The notes beneath the pieces are model-generated. The model saw nothing but the letters and a program-made list of their open reading frames with translations, was not told where the DNA came from and searched no databases. 64,000 bases of DNA from Lederbergia sp. NSJ-179 (GTDB lineage: Bacteria; Bacillota; Bacilli; Bacillales; Bacillaceae_C): contig NZ_JALIFP010000007.1 in assembly GCF_022867885.1 (NCBI RefSeq), positions 62,001 to 126,000 of the forward strand, given 5' to 3'. The position numbers and the translations under genes were made by a program. Positions 44,295-52,762 of this stretch are shown one piece after another. Position 1 is the stretch's first letter, and the number at the start of each line of letters is the position of its first letter.

Positions 44295-45212
44295 ATGAAA
44301 ATCGTCGATAAATTAAAAAATGCGGGCGATGACATCGTCTTTAAAATCAAGAACTTTGGTAGGGATATTAGAAGATTAGATGCCACCCAGTGGGTAATTT
44401 TGTTCTTTCTTACATTATTAGCGATTTTTATGCTATTGCCGATTGTCTATATTTTTAATCATGCGTTTAAGCCTTTACATGAGTTGTTTTTGTTTCCACC
44501 AACTTTTATTGTGCAAGATCCGACTTTTCAAAACTTTGTTGAATTGATGTCAATGACACAAGACACGTTTATTCCGGTTTCACGTTATATTTTTAATAGT
44601 GTGATTGTGACGATCTCTGCCACTGCTGCAATGGTGATTACAAGTTCATTATGTGCTTATGCCTTGTCAAAGCACAAATTTCCGGGTAACAAGTTAGTAT
44701 TCGGGATTATTATGCTCTCGCTCTTGTTTGTTCCAACTGTTTTACAAATTCCAAGGTATGTGGTTGTCCAAAACTTAGGAATTATGAACACATACTGGGG
44801 TCATGTATTGCCAATGGTGGCGATGCCGGTAGGGGTATTCTTGATGAAGCAATTTATGGATCAAGTACCTAACGAGATAATGGAAGCGGCAAAGATTGAT
44901 GGCGCCTCAGAGTTTGGCATGTTTATGCGGATTGTAATGCCGATTGTGACACCTGCGGTTGCGACGATTGCGATTATATCCTTTCAAGGTGCCTGGGGAA
45001 ATGTGGAAACCTCGCAATTATTTATGCAAGATGAATCGATGAAAACCTTGCCCTATTATATGCAATCACTGACAGCCAATTTGGCTAATACAGTGGCAAG
45101 ACAGGGAGCCGCTGCTGCCGGGGCCTTGATTATGTTTTTACCGCAATTGATCATATTTTTGTTTTTCCAAAGAAAGGTTATTGCGACAATGGCTCATTCT
45201 GGAATTAAATAA
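44295..45212 (+). CDS. Sugar ABC transporter permease (first pair, MalG-like)
   Basis: Partner permease of 305 residues from ATG 44295, ten bases after AGGAGG; an earlier in-frame start lies inside the preceding gene. Six helices follow, starting VILFFLTLLAIFMLLPIVY. The EAA loop is IMEAAKIDGASEFGMF near residue 194. A long N-terminal basic region (KLKNAGDDIVFKIKNFGRD) is unusual for MalG-type proteins. The start is directly behind the first permease stop. Confidence 0.88.
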   Translation: MKIVDKLKNAGDDIVFKIKNFGRDIRRLDATQWVILFFLTLLAIFMLLPIVYIFNHAFKPLHELFLFPPTFIVQDPTFQNFVELMSMTQDTFIPVSRYIFNSVIVTISATAAMVITSSLCAYALSKHKFPGNKLVFGIIMLSLLFVPTVLQIPRYVVVQNLGIMNTYWGHVLPMVAMPVGVFLMKQFMDQVPNEIMEAAKIDGASEFGMFMRIVMPIVTPAVATIAIISFQGAWGNVETSQLFMQDESMKTLPYYMQSLTANLANTVARQGAAAAGALIMFLPQLIIFLFFQRKVIATMAHSGIK

Positions 45213-45236
45213 GGCAGGGAAAAAGGAGGTACTGTA

Positions 45237-47384
45237 ATGAACATAATACGTAGAATTTGGCACTTCTTATTCGCCTCTATCAGCCTTATAATCTTGTTTT
45301 TGTCTTCCTCTTTGATGGTGAAGGCAGACGCACCCTATGAAACTTTCAGTGTGAATGGTTTTGGTAGAACAATATTTACACAGCCTGCATATGAACCGAC
45401 CGGGGTATTGGCACAAGATATATATGTGACTGATGAAAATGGCGAAAGCGTTTATTCTCCATTAAAGCAACCACAAGATTTATTTATTGATGAAAATGAT
45501 CATATTTATATTGCGGATACTGGAAATAACCGCATTGTCCATTTGGATAAAGACGGGCAGCTGATTCGAGTGATTTCGGTTCCAGAAAGTCCATTGAATC
45601 AGCCGTCAGGGGTTTTCGTTGATAAAAATGGAGATATTTTTGTAGCGGACACTGGAAACAAAAGGGTCCTCCGATTAGATAAGGATGGAAAGCTCATCAA
45701 AGAATTTGGACGTCCTGAATCAAAGTATGTGGATGACAAGTTTGTCTATGAACCGATTAATATGATTGTGGACCGCCGTGGCTTTATATTTGTTGTCTCC
45801 CGCGGAACCTATCAAGGGATTGTTCAGTTGGATCCAGAAGGAGAGTTTTACGGATTCTACGGGACAAATGTAACGGAAGTTTCGTTAATGGACCGGATTC
45901 GGAATATCTTTTATACGGAGGAACAATTGAAGCGGCAGGTTCGACTGCTCCCGAACCCGATTCGTAATATTGATATTGATCAAAATGGGTTTATTTATAC
46001 CGTTTCCCGGGATAAAACGGAACAAATTAAAAAGATTAATGTCCGCGGTGAAAACCAGTGGAAGGGTTTCTCCTTTAGTGACAATATTAATTTGGATTTT
46101 TTGCGAAGAAGAATGATGACACCAACGGATGATGAGGAAGGGCCTCCAGCTACGGAAATTACCGATGTCACGGTTGATCAGAATGGCATTGTGACAGTGA
46201 TTGATAAAGCAAATGCGATTATCGCCCAATTTAACCAAACAGGTGAACTGCTCTTTTTCTGGGGAGCGCCAGTGACCTCCGGTTCTCCGCAGGTCGGCGT
46301 TACAAAGAGTCCGGTTGCCCTTGATACAAATAGTGAAAATAAGATTTTTATTTTGGATGACTCCCTTAACTTAGTTCAAGCGCTTCAACCAACGGACTTT
46401 GGTCAAGATATTCAATCAGCTTATATTCTTACTCAAGAGGGGAGATATGAAGAAAGCGAAGAGTATTGGGATAAAATTGTGAAGCAAAATGCCTTATTTT
46501 CGCCCGCTTATGAAGGACTTGCACGTGCTGCTTTTTCCCGGGAGAATTACGAGGAAGCAAGAGAATTGTATAAACTATCAGGGGATGAAACAGGCTATTC
46601 CGATTCCTTTTGGCAAATCAGACTGCAATGGTTTCAAAAGAACTTTGCCTATTTTGCTAATGCGTTTCTTGTGATTGGAGTAGGGACCATTGTCGGCTCT
46701 CAATATCAAAGAAGGAGCAAACGGAAAATTAAAAGAGTCAAAAAGAACAGGGCAAGGAAAAAAGAACTTACGTTAATCGAGCATTTAAAGCATGCTTTCT
46801 ATATCCTTATCCATCCTTTAGATGGGTTTGCCGATATCAGATATAGCAATAAAGGCGGTTATTTAAGTGCTTTCGTTATTCTCGCCTTAGTAATCGTTGT
46901 CGCTTTAACGAGAATTTATTATACGAGTTTTACCTTCCAGCCTATTCCAGTGGAAAACTTGAATGCCGGATCGATTTTATTAGGCGCAACAGTTGTCTGG
47001 GTATCTTGGGTCATTTGTCATTATCTCATCGGGGCGATTCGTTACGGGCAAGCTCGTTTTAAAGATGTGTTCATCGGCAGTGCCTATTCCTTATTACCGG
47101 TATTTTTATTAGGCCTTCCAATTGCTTTATTGTCTAATATTATGACGTTAAGTGAAGGCTCCATTTATGGATTTTTCACTTCAATGATGATTATCTGGTG
47201 TGCGGCCCTATTCTTTTGGATGGTGCAAGCTTTACAAAATTATTCCGTCGGTGAAACGATCGTCAATATTTTGTTAACCCTATTTTCGATGATCATGTTA
47301 TGGGTGCTGATCTTTATTATCGTTGGCTTATCTTCCGAGACAATTGACTTTGTCTATACACTTTATCAGGAGGTGACAATGTAA
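45237..47384 (+). CDS. NHL-repeat, TPR and YIP1-domain membrane protein
   Basis: A 715-residue protein with a signal sequence (residues 1-30). Extracellular NHL beta-propeller repeats span about 75-380, with matching units IDENDHIYIADTGNNRIVHL and VDKNGDIFVADTGNKRVLRL and diverged ones after. A TPR-like pair follows at 395-455 (EGRYEESEEYWDKI). One helix near 470 crosses to a very basic stretch (RRSKRKIKRVKKNRARKK). The last 200 residues form a YIP1-type five-helix domain (HPLDGFADIRYSNKGG). The NHL propeller may recruit glycan, enzyme or the binding protein at the membrane. It starts behind AAGGAGG and is translationally coupled to the next gene (TAATG). Confidence 0.78.
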   Translation: MNIIRRIWHFLFASISLIILFLSSSLMVKADAPYETFSVNGFGRTIFTQPAYEPTGVLAQDIYVTDENGESVYSPLKQPQDLFIDENDHIYIADTGNNRIVHLDKDGQLIRVISVPESPLNQPSGVFVDKNGDIFVADTGNKRVLRLDKDGKLIKEFGRPESKYVDDKFVYEPINMIVDRRGFIFVVSRGTYQGIVQLDPEGEFYGFYGTNVTEVSLMDRIRNIFYTEEQLKRQVRLLPNPIRNIDIDQNGFIYTVSRDKTEQIKKINVRGENQWKGFSFSDNINLDFLRRRMMTPTDDEEGPPATEITDVTVDQNGIVTVIDKANAIIAQFNQTGELLFFWGAPVTSGSPQVGVTKSPVALDTNSENKIFILDDSLNLVQALQPTDFGQDIQSAYILTQEGRYEESEEYWDKIVKQNALFSPAYEGLARAAFSRENYEEARELYKLSGDETGYSDSFWQIRLQWFQKNFAYFANAFLVIGVGTIVGSQYQRRSKRKIKRVKKNRARKKELTLIEHLKHAFYILIHPLDGFADIRYSNKGGYLSAFVILALVIVVALTRIYYTSFTFQPIPVENLNAGSILLGATVVWVSWVICHYLIGAIRYGQARFKDVFIGSAYSLLPVFLLGLPIALLSNIMTLSEGSIYGFFTSMMIIWCAALFFWMVQALQNYSVGETIVNILLTLFSMIMLWVLIFIIVGLSSETIDFVYTLYQEVTM

Positions 47385-49687
47385 TGTTTAAGAAGAAAGC
47401 GATGCTGCTCATCCTTTTAGCTTTACTGCTCGTCTTCAACTCAGGAACCGTTATGGCCCAAACAGATTCATCTGAAGAGGAGCAAACAGATGAAAATGCA
47501 GCAGATGAGGCAGCAAGTGAGGAGACAGAGGTACCGAAGGGAACAGATAAAGTGGTAGGTTCCCTTCCAGATGAAAGTAAATTTGAAGCTGTGGCTGAAA
47601 ATGACAACTTCATTTTACAAGCGGACCCGAAAAGTGGACATTTTACTGTGACGAACAAAAAATCTGGAAAGGTCTTAAGATCATTTCCTAATCCAGAAGG
47701 CTGGGGAGAAGGGCAGACCTCTGAGGTTTGGCAAGTCCATTTGCAATCTCCTTTCATGTTCACGTATGTAGAATTTAATGTTCGTAAAGATGTCGTGAAA
47801 GAATCAAACTTTAATAGTCAAGGAGGAGAAGTCGATTATAAAAAAATTGAAAATGGCTTCCAAATTACCTATGACTTACCCAAAGTGGGCTTCGTGATTC
47901 CTGTAGAGGTAAAACTTGGTGATGACTACGTTGAAACGCGGATTTTAGCGGATGACATTGTCGATGGAAAAGAAGTTCCTAAGGATAAAGAGGAGGCGAA
48001 AAAAGATCCGAAAAGCAGGCTCGTTTCCTTACGCTTATTTCCTTTTCTAGGAGCAGACACTTCAGAAAAAGAAAATGGCTATGTATTTCTTCCTGATGGT
48101 CCGGGTGCCTTAATTGAGTTTCAAAAAGACCGGGCAAGCACAAATAACTTGTATACGGAGAGGGTGTACGGAGATGACTTGGCTTTTTCCTCCAAATCCA
48201 ATCTTTCTAATCGACAACCTGTTCGAATGCCTACTTTTGGGATAAAATCGGGAAACGACGCCTTCTTAGGGATTATTGAGGACGGGGATGTGTATGCCAA
48301 TATCGTTTCTGCGCCGTCTCAATCCTTAAGTCAGTACAATTGGGTAACAGCAGAACATTTATTTCGCTTTAAATTTTTCCAGCCGACAAATCGGAAGACA
48401 TTCGCAGGATTTCATACCTATTCCGATGAGATGCAAAGAGGGGATCGTTCCATTCGCTATTATATGCTGGAAGGAAACGACCCAGGCTATGTCGATATGG
48501 CAACAAAATACCGTGACTATTTAATGAAAGACCAAGGTTTAAACCGACAAGAGGCAGCGGAGAATATTCGCTTACAATTAGATCTGCTCGGCGGTGGAAC
48601 GAAAAGTGGCTTTATAAGAGATTCTTTTCTTTCCCTAACAACGACTGAACAAGCAACTCAAATGGTGAAAGAACTGAATAGTTTAGGTGTAGAGGATATG
48701 GCGATTCATTATTATGGCTGGCAAAGAAAGGGATATGAAATGTATGGCGGACATTTCCCTGTAGCGAAAAAGCTGGGTGGAAATGAAGAAATGAAGAAAT
48801 TTGTCGATTTCGCCCATAATAAAGGTTTTTCCGTTTATTTAGATGCAAGTTCCTATACGTATAATAATACGAATAAAGATGGTTTTCGACCTAACCGCGA
48901 TGGCCTCCGCGATTTAAGCTCGACTATCATTAAATACTATAGGTTTGGCGAGGAAAGTGTATTGGTTAGTCCGAAATTTATGGAAAAAACAATTATGAAA
49001 GATTTCAAAAAGGCAAAGGAATTGCAAATAGATGGTTATTTATACGGTGAGGGTATAGGTGCCATGTTATCAACAGATTATAATGATCAGCACTTTGCAG
49101 ACCGGAAAGAGGCAAAGGCGATTCAAGAAAATATTATGGCTAAGACAGCGGAGGAGCTTGGCGAAGTCCGGGTCGCGCATGGGAATTTCTATAGCTTGAA
49201 GAACATTAATCATCTTAAGCAGATGGAGAATGATTATTCCTATGATTTATTTGTTGATCGAAAAATCCCATTTGCCCAAATTGCGCTCCATGGGTTAATC
49301 AGTTATTCCTTTGATTATGGAAACATGGGTGGCGATACGCAAGAACACTTTTTACAAGGGATTGAGTATGGGGCACTTCCATCCTTTATCTTAACCTATG
49401 AAAAAACACAAAAATTAATGGATTCCAATTCCTTACGCAGGTTCTATAGCACCTATTACAAGGAGTGGGAACAAGAAATTGCCGCTCAATATCAAAGTTT
49501 TAATGAAGTGCTGGCAGATGTGCAAGACCAGTTTATTGTTGATCATCAAATGATGGATAAGGGTGTATATAAAACAACCTATGAAAATGGAAAAAGCGTT
49601 GTCGTCAATTACAATAAAAAGCCCTATCATCATGGAGATGTAACAGTAGAGGCAGAGGATTATACAATCCTAGAAGGAGGAAAGTAA
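47384..49687 (+). CDS. Exported DUF5696-type protein, probable glycoside-acting TIM barrel
   Basis: A 767-residue exported protein: signal peptide to about residue 26 (VMAQTDSS), then an acidic Glu/Asp/Ala linker. An N-terminal beta-sandwich (about 65-370, FTVTNKKSGKVLRSFPNPEG) is followed by a TIM-barrel-like domain (about 390-720) with LGVEDMAIHYYGWQRKG, FSVYLDASSYTYNNTN and LQIDGYLYGEGIGAML. This is the layout I recall for DUF5696, which resembles GH101/GH129-like hydrolases. Acidic residues in YLDAS and YGEGIG could be catalytic, but none is proven. It is embedded among permeases of one importer, so degrading or binding the imported glycan is the best guess. Confidence 0.72.
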   Translation: MFKKKAMLLILLALLLVFNSGTVMAQTDSSEEEQTDENAADEAASEETEVPKGTDKVVGSLPDESKFEAVAENDNFILQADPKSGHFTVTNKKSGKVLRSFPNPEGWGEGQTSEVWQVHLQSPFMFTYVEFNVRKDVVKESNFNSQGGEVDYKKIENGFQITYDLPKVGFVIPVEVKLGDDYVETRILADDIVDGKEVPKDKEEAKKDPKSRLVSLRLFPFLGADTSEKENGYVFLPDGPGALIEFQKDRASTNNLYTERVYGDDLAFSSKSNLSNRQPVRMPTFGIKSGNDAFLGIIEDGDVYANIVSAPSQSLSQYNWVTAEHLFRFKFFQPTNRKTFAGFHTYSDEMQRGDRSIRYYMLEGNDPGYVDMATKYRDYLMKDQGLNRQEAAENIRLQLDLLGGGTKSGFIRDSFLSLTTTEQATQMVKELNSLGVEDMAIHYYGWQRKGYEMYGGHFPVAKKLGGNEEMKKFVDFAHNKGFSVYLDASSYTYNNTNKDGFRPNRDGLRDLSSTIIKYYRFGEESVLVSPKFMEKTIMKDFKKAKELQIDGYLYGEGIGAMLSTDYNDQHFADRKEAKAIQENIMAKTAEELGEVRVAHGNFYSLKNINHLKQMENDYSYDLFVDRKIPFAQIALHGLISYSFDYGNMGGDTQEHFLQGIEYGALPSFILTYEKTQKLMDSNSLRRFYSTYYKEWEQEIAAQYQSFNEVLADVQDQFIVDHQMMDKGVYKTTYENGKSVVVNYNKKPYHHGDVTVEAEDYTILEGGK

Positions 49688-49688
49688 T

Positions 49689-50555
49689 ATGAAGAAAAGG
49701 AGGATGAGTGCAAGGGTTGCCCGTAATTTAGAAGGGAGCTTGTTTATCGCCCCTTGGTTGCTGGGATTTCTAATCTTTCTAGCTTTCCCGTTAGGATTTT
49801 CATTGTATATGAGTTTTCATAAAGTGAAAATCCTTCCTAGAGGGATGCAATATGACTTTAATGGTGTAGGGTACTATCGAGAAATACTGTTTAACAGTTC
49901 AGAGTTCTATGATTTACTCATTCCCTATTTTCAAGAAATTGTTTTAATGATACCGATCATTCTGATTTTCTCTCTTATGATTGCGATTCTTTTGAATCAA
50001 AAGCTACATGGACGCTTTCTTTTTCGGGCGATCTTTTTCCTCCCCGTAATTTTTACAACTGGGTATCTATTAACAGAATTTGTCAACCAAGGAGAAGGAA
50101 GCTTAGGCTTTTTAGAGAGATTTCAGCTTGGAGGATATCTGGATACGTTTTTAGGAGATAGCTCTTGGGCAAAACCAGTGAAAACCTTATTAAATCGTTT
50201 TGTGTTGGTATTATGGTATTCCGGTGTGCAAATTTTAATTTTCTTGGCAGGACGGCAAACGATTCCTAATTCTGCCTATGAATCAGCACGGATTGATGGG
50301 GCAAATCCGTGGGAGGTTTTCTGGAAAATCACCTTACCTGCTATGGCCCCATTTATTTTCTTGAATTTGATTTATACGGTTGTCGATATGTTCACCTTTC
50401 CATTTAATCCAGTTATCGATTTAATTGGAACAGGAAATTATGGATATAGTAGTGCGCTTGCATGGATATACTTTACGATTATTGTCATTTTCTTATTAAT
50501 TGTGATGTTTATTTACGTAAGGATTAATAAGCGACAAAGTCTAGCCAGACGTTAA
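49689..50555 (+). CDS. Sugar ABC transporter permease (second pair, MalF-like)
   Basis: A 288-residue permease, starting two bases after the previous stop, behind GGAGG. The first helix (GSLFIAPWLLGFLIFLAFP) is typical of UgpA/MalF types. The EAA loop reads AYESARIDGANPWEVFW near residue 196. It differs clearly from the first pair, so it is not a recent duplicate. It pairs with 50569 and may use the lipoprotein at 56364 as binding subunit. Confidence 0.87.
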   Translation: MKKRRMSARVARNLEGSLFIAPWLLGFLIFLAFPLGFSLYMSFHKVKILPRGMQYDFNGVGYYREILFNSSEFYDLLIPYFQEIVLMIPIILIFSLMIAILLNQKLHGRFLFRAIFFLPVIFTTGYLLTEFVNQGEGSLGFLERFQLGGYLDTFLGDSSWAKPVKTLLNRFVLVLWYSGVQILIFLAGRQTIPNSAYESARIDGANPWEVFWKITLPAMAPFIFLNLIYTVVDMFTFPFNPVIDLIGTGNYGYSSALAWIYFTIIVIFLLIVMFIYVRINKRQSLARR

Positions 50556-50568
50556 AGGAGGGCTGTGA

Positions 50569-51546
50569 ATGAGTACAAATATTGAAACAGTTAAAAAATA
50601 TAATCGACTGAAAAACAAGCGTTATTACTACCACAAGTTAAATACGGTTAAGTATGTGATTTTGGGAAAAGAGGTTAATGAAGGGCTGCTTTTTAAAGCA
50701 TTTCTTTACACGATTTTTATTGCGACTTCCTATATTTATTTAAATCCGATTCTAAAGATGATTGTCAATATGGTGATGAGTGAGAAGGATTTGATTGATC
50801 CAACCATTACTTGGATTCCAAATGATTTATATTTCGGGCATCTCGTGCGTGCTTGGGAAAGCTTGCATTACGGTCAAGCGTTTTCGATTAGCCTTTTAGT
50901 GGCCGTGAGTTCCGCTGTATTTCATTGTATAACATGCGGGCTGGCGGGATACGCTCTTGCCCGGCTGCAATTTCCATTTAAGAAATTAGTATTTGGCCTG
51001 TTGATTACGGCGTTTATTATCCCGCCGCAGGTCATCGTCTTACCGACGATTATTGGCTATCAGAAATTGGGGTTGGATAATAATTTTGTGACCTTGATTG
51101 TGCCATCGCTTTTAGGATTTGGGGTAAAAGGATCTCTGTTTGTTATTATTTTCCGCCAGTTCTTTATGACCCAGCCAAAAGAATTGGAGGAGGCTGCTAA
51201 AATTGATGGGGCCAGCGCAATTAAATTTTATTTAAGGGTCATGCTTCCGCTCGCCAAGCCAGCCATTTTAGTTGTGTTTTTATTTTCATTCGTTTGGACT
51301 TGGAATGACACCTATTTACCAAAAATGTTTTTGACAGATTCACAATATTTACCGCTTGCCAGTGAAATGCTGTCATTAGATCGAGTCATTACAAGTTTTG
51401 TGGAACAACAGCAAATGTCATCATACGAAGCTGGCGCAGTAAAAATGGCAGCAAGCTTTTTATCACTGCTTCCACCATTACTCGTCTTTGTCATTTTCCA
51501 ACGCCACTTTGTCGAAGGAGTAGAAAGAACAGGACTTGTGGAGTAA
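50569..51546 (+). CDS. Sugar ABC transporter permease (second pair, MalG-like)
   Basis: A 325-residue permease behind AAAGGAGGG. A 45-residue basic N-terminus is followed by six helices. The EAA loop is LEEAAKIDGASAIKFY near residue 205, and the C-terminus HFVEGVERTGLVE is MalG-like. It closes the operon; a repeat and a terminator follow. Confidence 0.87.
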   Translation: MSTNIETVKKYNRLKNKRYYYHKLNTVKYVILGKEVNEGLLFKAFLYTIFIATSYIYLNPILKMIVNMVMSEKDLIDPTITWIPNDLYFGHLVRAWESLHYGQAFSISLLVAVSSAVFHCITCGLAGYALARLQFPFKKLVFGLLITAFIIPPQVIVLPTIIGYQKLGLDNNFVTLIVPSLLGFGVKGSLFVIIFRQFFMTQPKELEEAAKIDGASAIKFYLRVMLPLAKPAILVVFLFSFVWTWNDTYLPKMFLTDSQYLPLASEMLSLDRVITSFVEQQQMSSYEAGAVKMAASFLSLLPPLLVFVIFQRHFVEGVERTGLVE

Positions 51547-51550
51547 TTAG

Positions 51551-51768
51551 AAAAGCGGAAGCGCCCGTTTAGCGACGTACAAACTTTAATAATTAGGATG
51601 AAAAGGTTCAAAGGCTAAATACGCGCCGTCCTGGCGCAACGCCTTTGTGACCAACATCCTGTTGGCCTGAGATAAAGGAAACACAGTGAGCCTGATAAGG
51701 CGAACTGATGTTGACTTATCGTAGGAAGGCACCGGAAGTTTGCTAGTCGCTGGGCGCTGTAGCTAGAC
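51551..51768 (-). repeat. Interspersed repeat, copy F
   Basis: A full-length copy in the same orientation as that at 13076: AAAAGCGGAAGCGCCCG at the left, GCTGGGCGCTGTAGCTAGAC at the right, with an RNA module inside. It lies between the last permease gene and the operon terminator. Confidence 0.87.
51607..51667 (+). ncRNA. Bacillaceae-1-like RNA element, copy F
   Basis: Here RUCCU loops are on the plus strand: the outer stem AAAGGC (51610-51615) with GCCTTT (51641-51646) encloses GCGCC-GTCCT-GGCGC, followed by CCAAC-ATCCT-GTTGG. It would be co-transcribed with the permease operon as part of its 3' end. Confidence 0.62.
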
Positions 51769-51772
51769 AAAG

Positions 51773-51802
51773 AAAAGCGGAAGCGCCCGTTTAGCTAGAC
51801 AC
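51773..51802 (-). repeat. Internally deleted remnant of the interspersed repeat
   Basis: The left end (AAAAGCGGAAGCGCCCGTTT) is joined directly to the right end (AGCTAGACAC), leaving 30 bases. It lies four bases after copy F. Confidence 0.65.
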
Positions 51803-51810
51803 AGAAGAGA

Positions 51811-51847
51811 GGAAAACTCGCCTTTGTTTTTAGAAGGCGAGTTTTCC
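51811..51847. terminator. Terminator of the glycan-uptake operon
   Basis: A perfect 14-base stem, GGAAAACTCGCCTT (51811-51824) with its complement (51834-51847). From here to 52060 I see only AT-rich DNA with scattered promoter-like hexamers. Confidence 0.8.
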
Positions 51848-52060
51848 TATGTAACGCGAGATCATAGGTTTTTGATCGACAATATCCATATGCTTTAGAG
51901 GCTTTTGAAATGAAATTGACATAATCGTATACAGATGGTAATTTTATAATACATACCTTTCCTTTTTTACCCATTCATCACTTCGATTATTGTTACAAAC
52001 CGACAATCTACCGGCAGCTTTGTGGCTTTTTTTCATTTCAATAGAAAAGGATGGATGAAA

Positions 52061-52762
52061 ATGAATATTTTAGTTGTAGAGGATGAGGAATCAATCCGCA
52101 ATGTTTTAAAGTCGTATTTTTTAAAAGAAGGCTGGCAAGTCTATATTTCTAGCGACGGGGTGGAAGCGCTTCAAGTGGTAAGGAAATTTAAAGTAGATGT
52201 GGTTCTATTAGATTTAATGATTCCTAAGTTATCTGGAGAAGCGGTTTGTCAAGAAATTAGACAAACCTCCAATGTGCCGATTATGATTATCTCCTCTAAG
52301 GCAAGAGAAGAAGATATGATTAATGGCCTAAATATTGGTGCAGACGATTATATCGTCAAGCCATTTCGAATTAAGGAGGTTCTGGCCCGGATTCACGCTT
52401 TAATGAGAAGAATGGAAATGTTTACAAAAGAAAAAGAGCCAATTCTTCGTTTTAATCAAAGCAGCTTGATCGTTAATTTTGAAACCCAAGAAGTGCTAGT
52501 CGACAACAAGGCCGTGAAATTAACCTCCACAGAATTCAAAATATTAGATGCATTAATAAAAAAGCCAGGGAAATTTTTTAGCCGTCAAGATTTATCATAT
52601 ATTGTTCAAGGCTATCGCTATATTGGCGACGGAAGAACGGTGGATACTCATATTAAAAACTTGCGAAAAAAAATCGAAAAAGATCCAAAAGAGCCTAAAT
52701 ACATTGTGACCAAGATTGGCGCCGGCTATAGATTTAATTGTGTATTGGATCAGGTGAAATGA
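52061..52762 (+). CDS. OmpR-family response regulator
   Basis: A two-component transcription factor of 233 residues from ATG 52061. The receiver has the acidic pair in VVEDEESI, the phosphorylated aspartate in VVLLDLMIPK near residue 51, and the lysine in DDYIVKPFR near 101. The winged-helix DNA-binding domain (about 135-230) shows LTSTEFKILDALIKKPGK and VDTHIKNLRKKIEKDPK. The stop overlaps the histidine kinase start. Its position right after the glycan operon suggests that it controls it. Confidence 0.92.
   Translation: MNILVVEDEESIRNVLKSYFLKEGWQVYISSDGVEALQVVRKFKVDVVLLDLMIPKLSGEAVCQEIRQTSNVPIMIISSKAREEDMINGLNIGADDYIVKPFRIKEVLARIHALMRRMEMFTKEKEPILRFNQSSLIVNFETQEVLVDNKAVKLTSTEFKILDALIKKPGKFFSRQDLSYIVQGYRYIGDGRTVDTHIKNLRKKIEKDPKEPKYIVTKIGAGYRFNCVLDQVK

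Noticed and set aside
51916-51950. Perfect TTGACA and TATAAT before the response regulator
   Set aside because: They are 23 bases apart, too far for a simple sigma-A promoter; the real promoter of the two-component operon is not clear.
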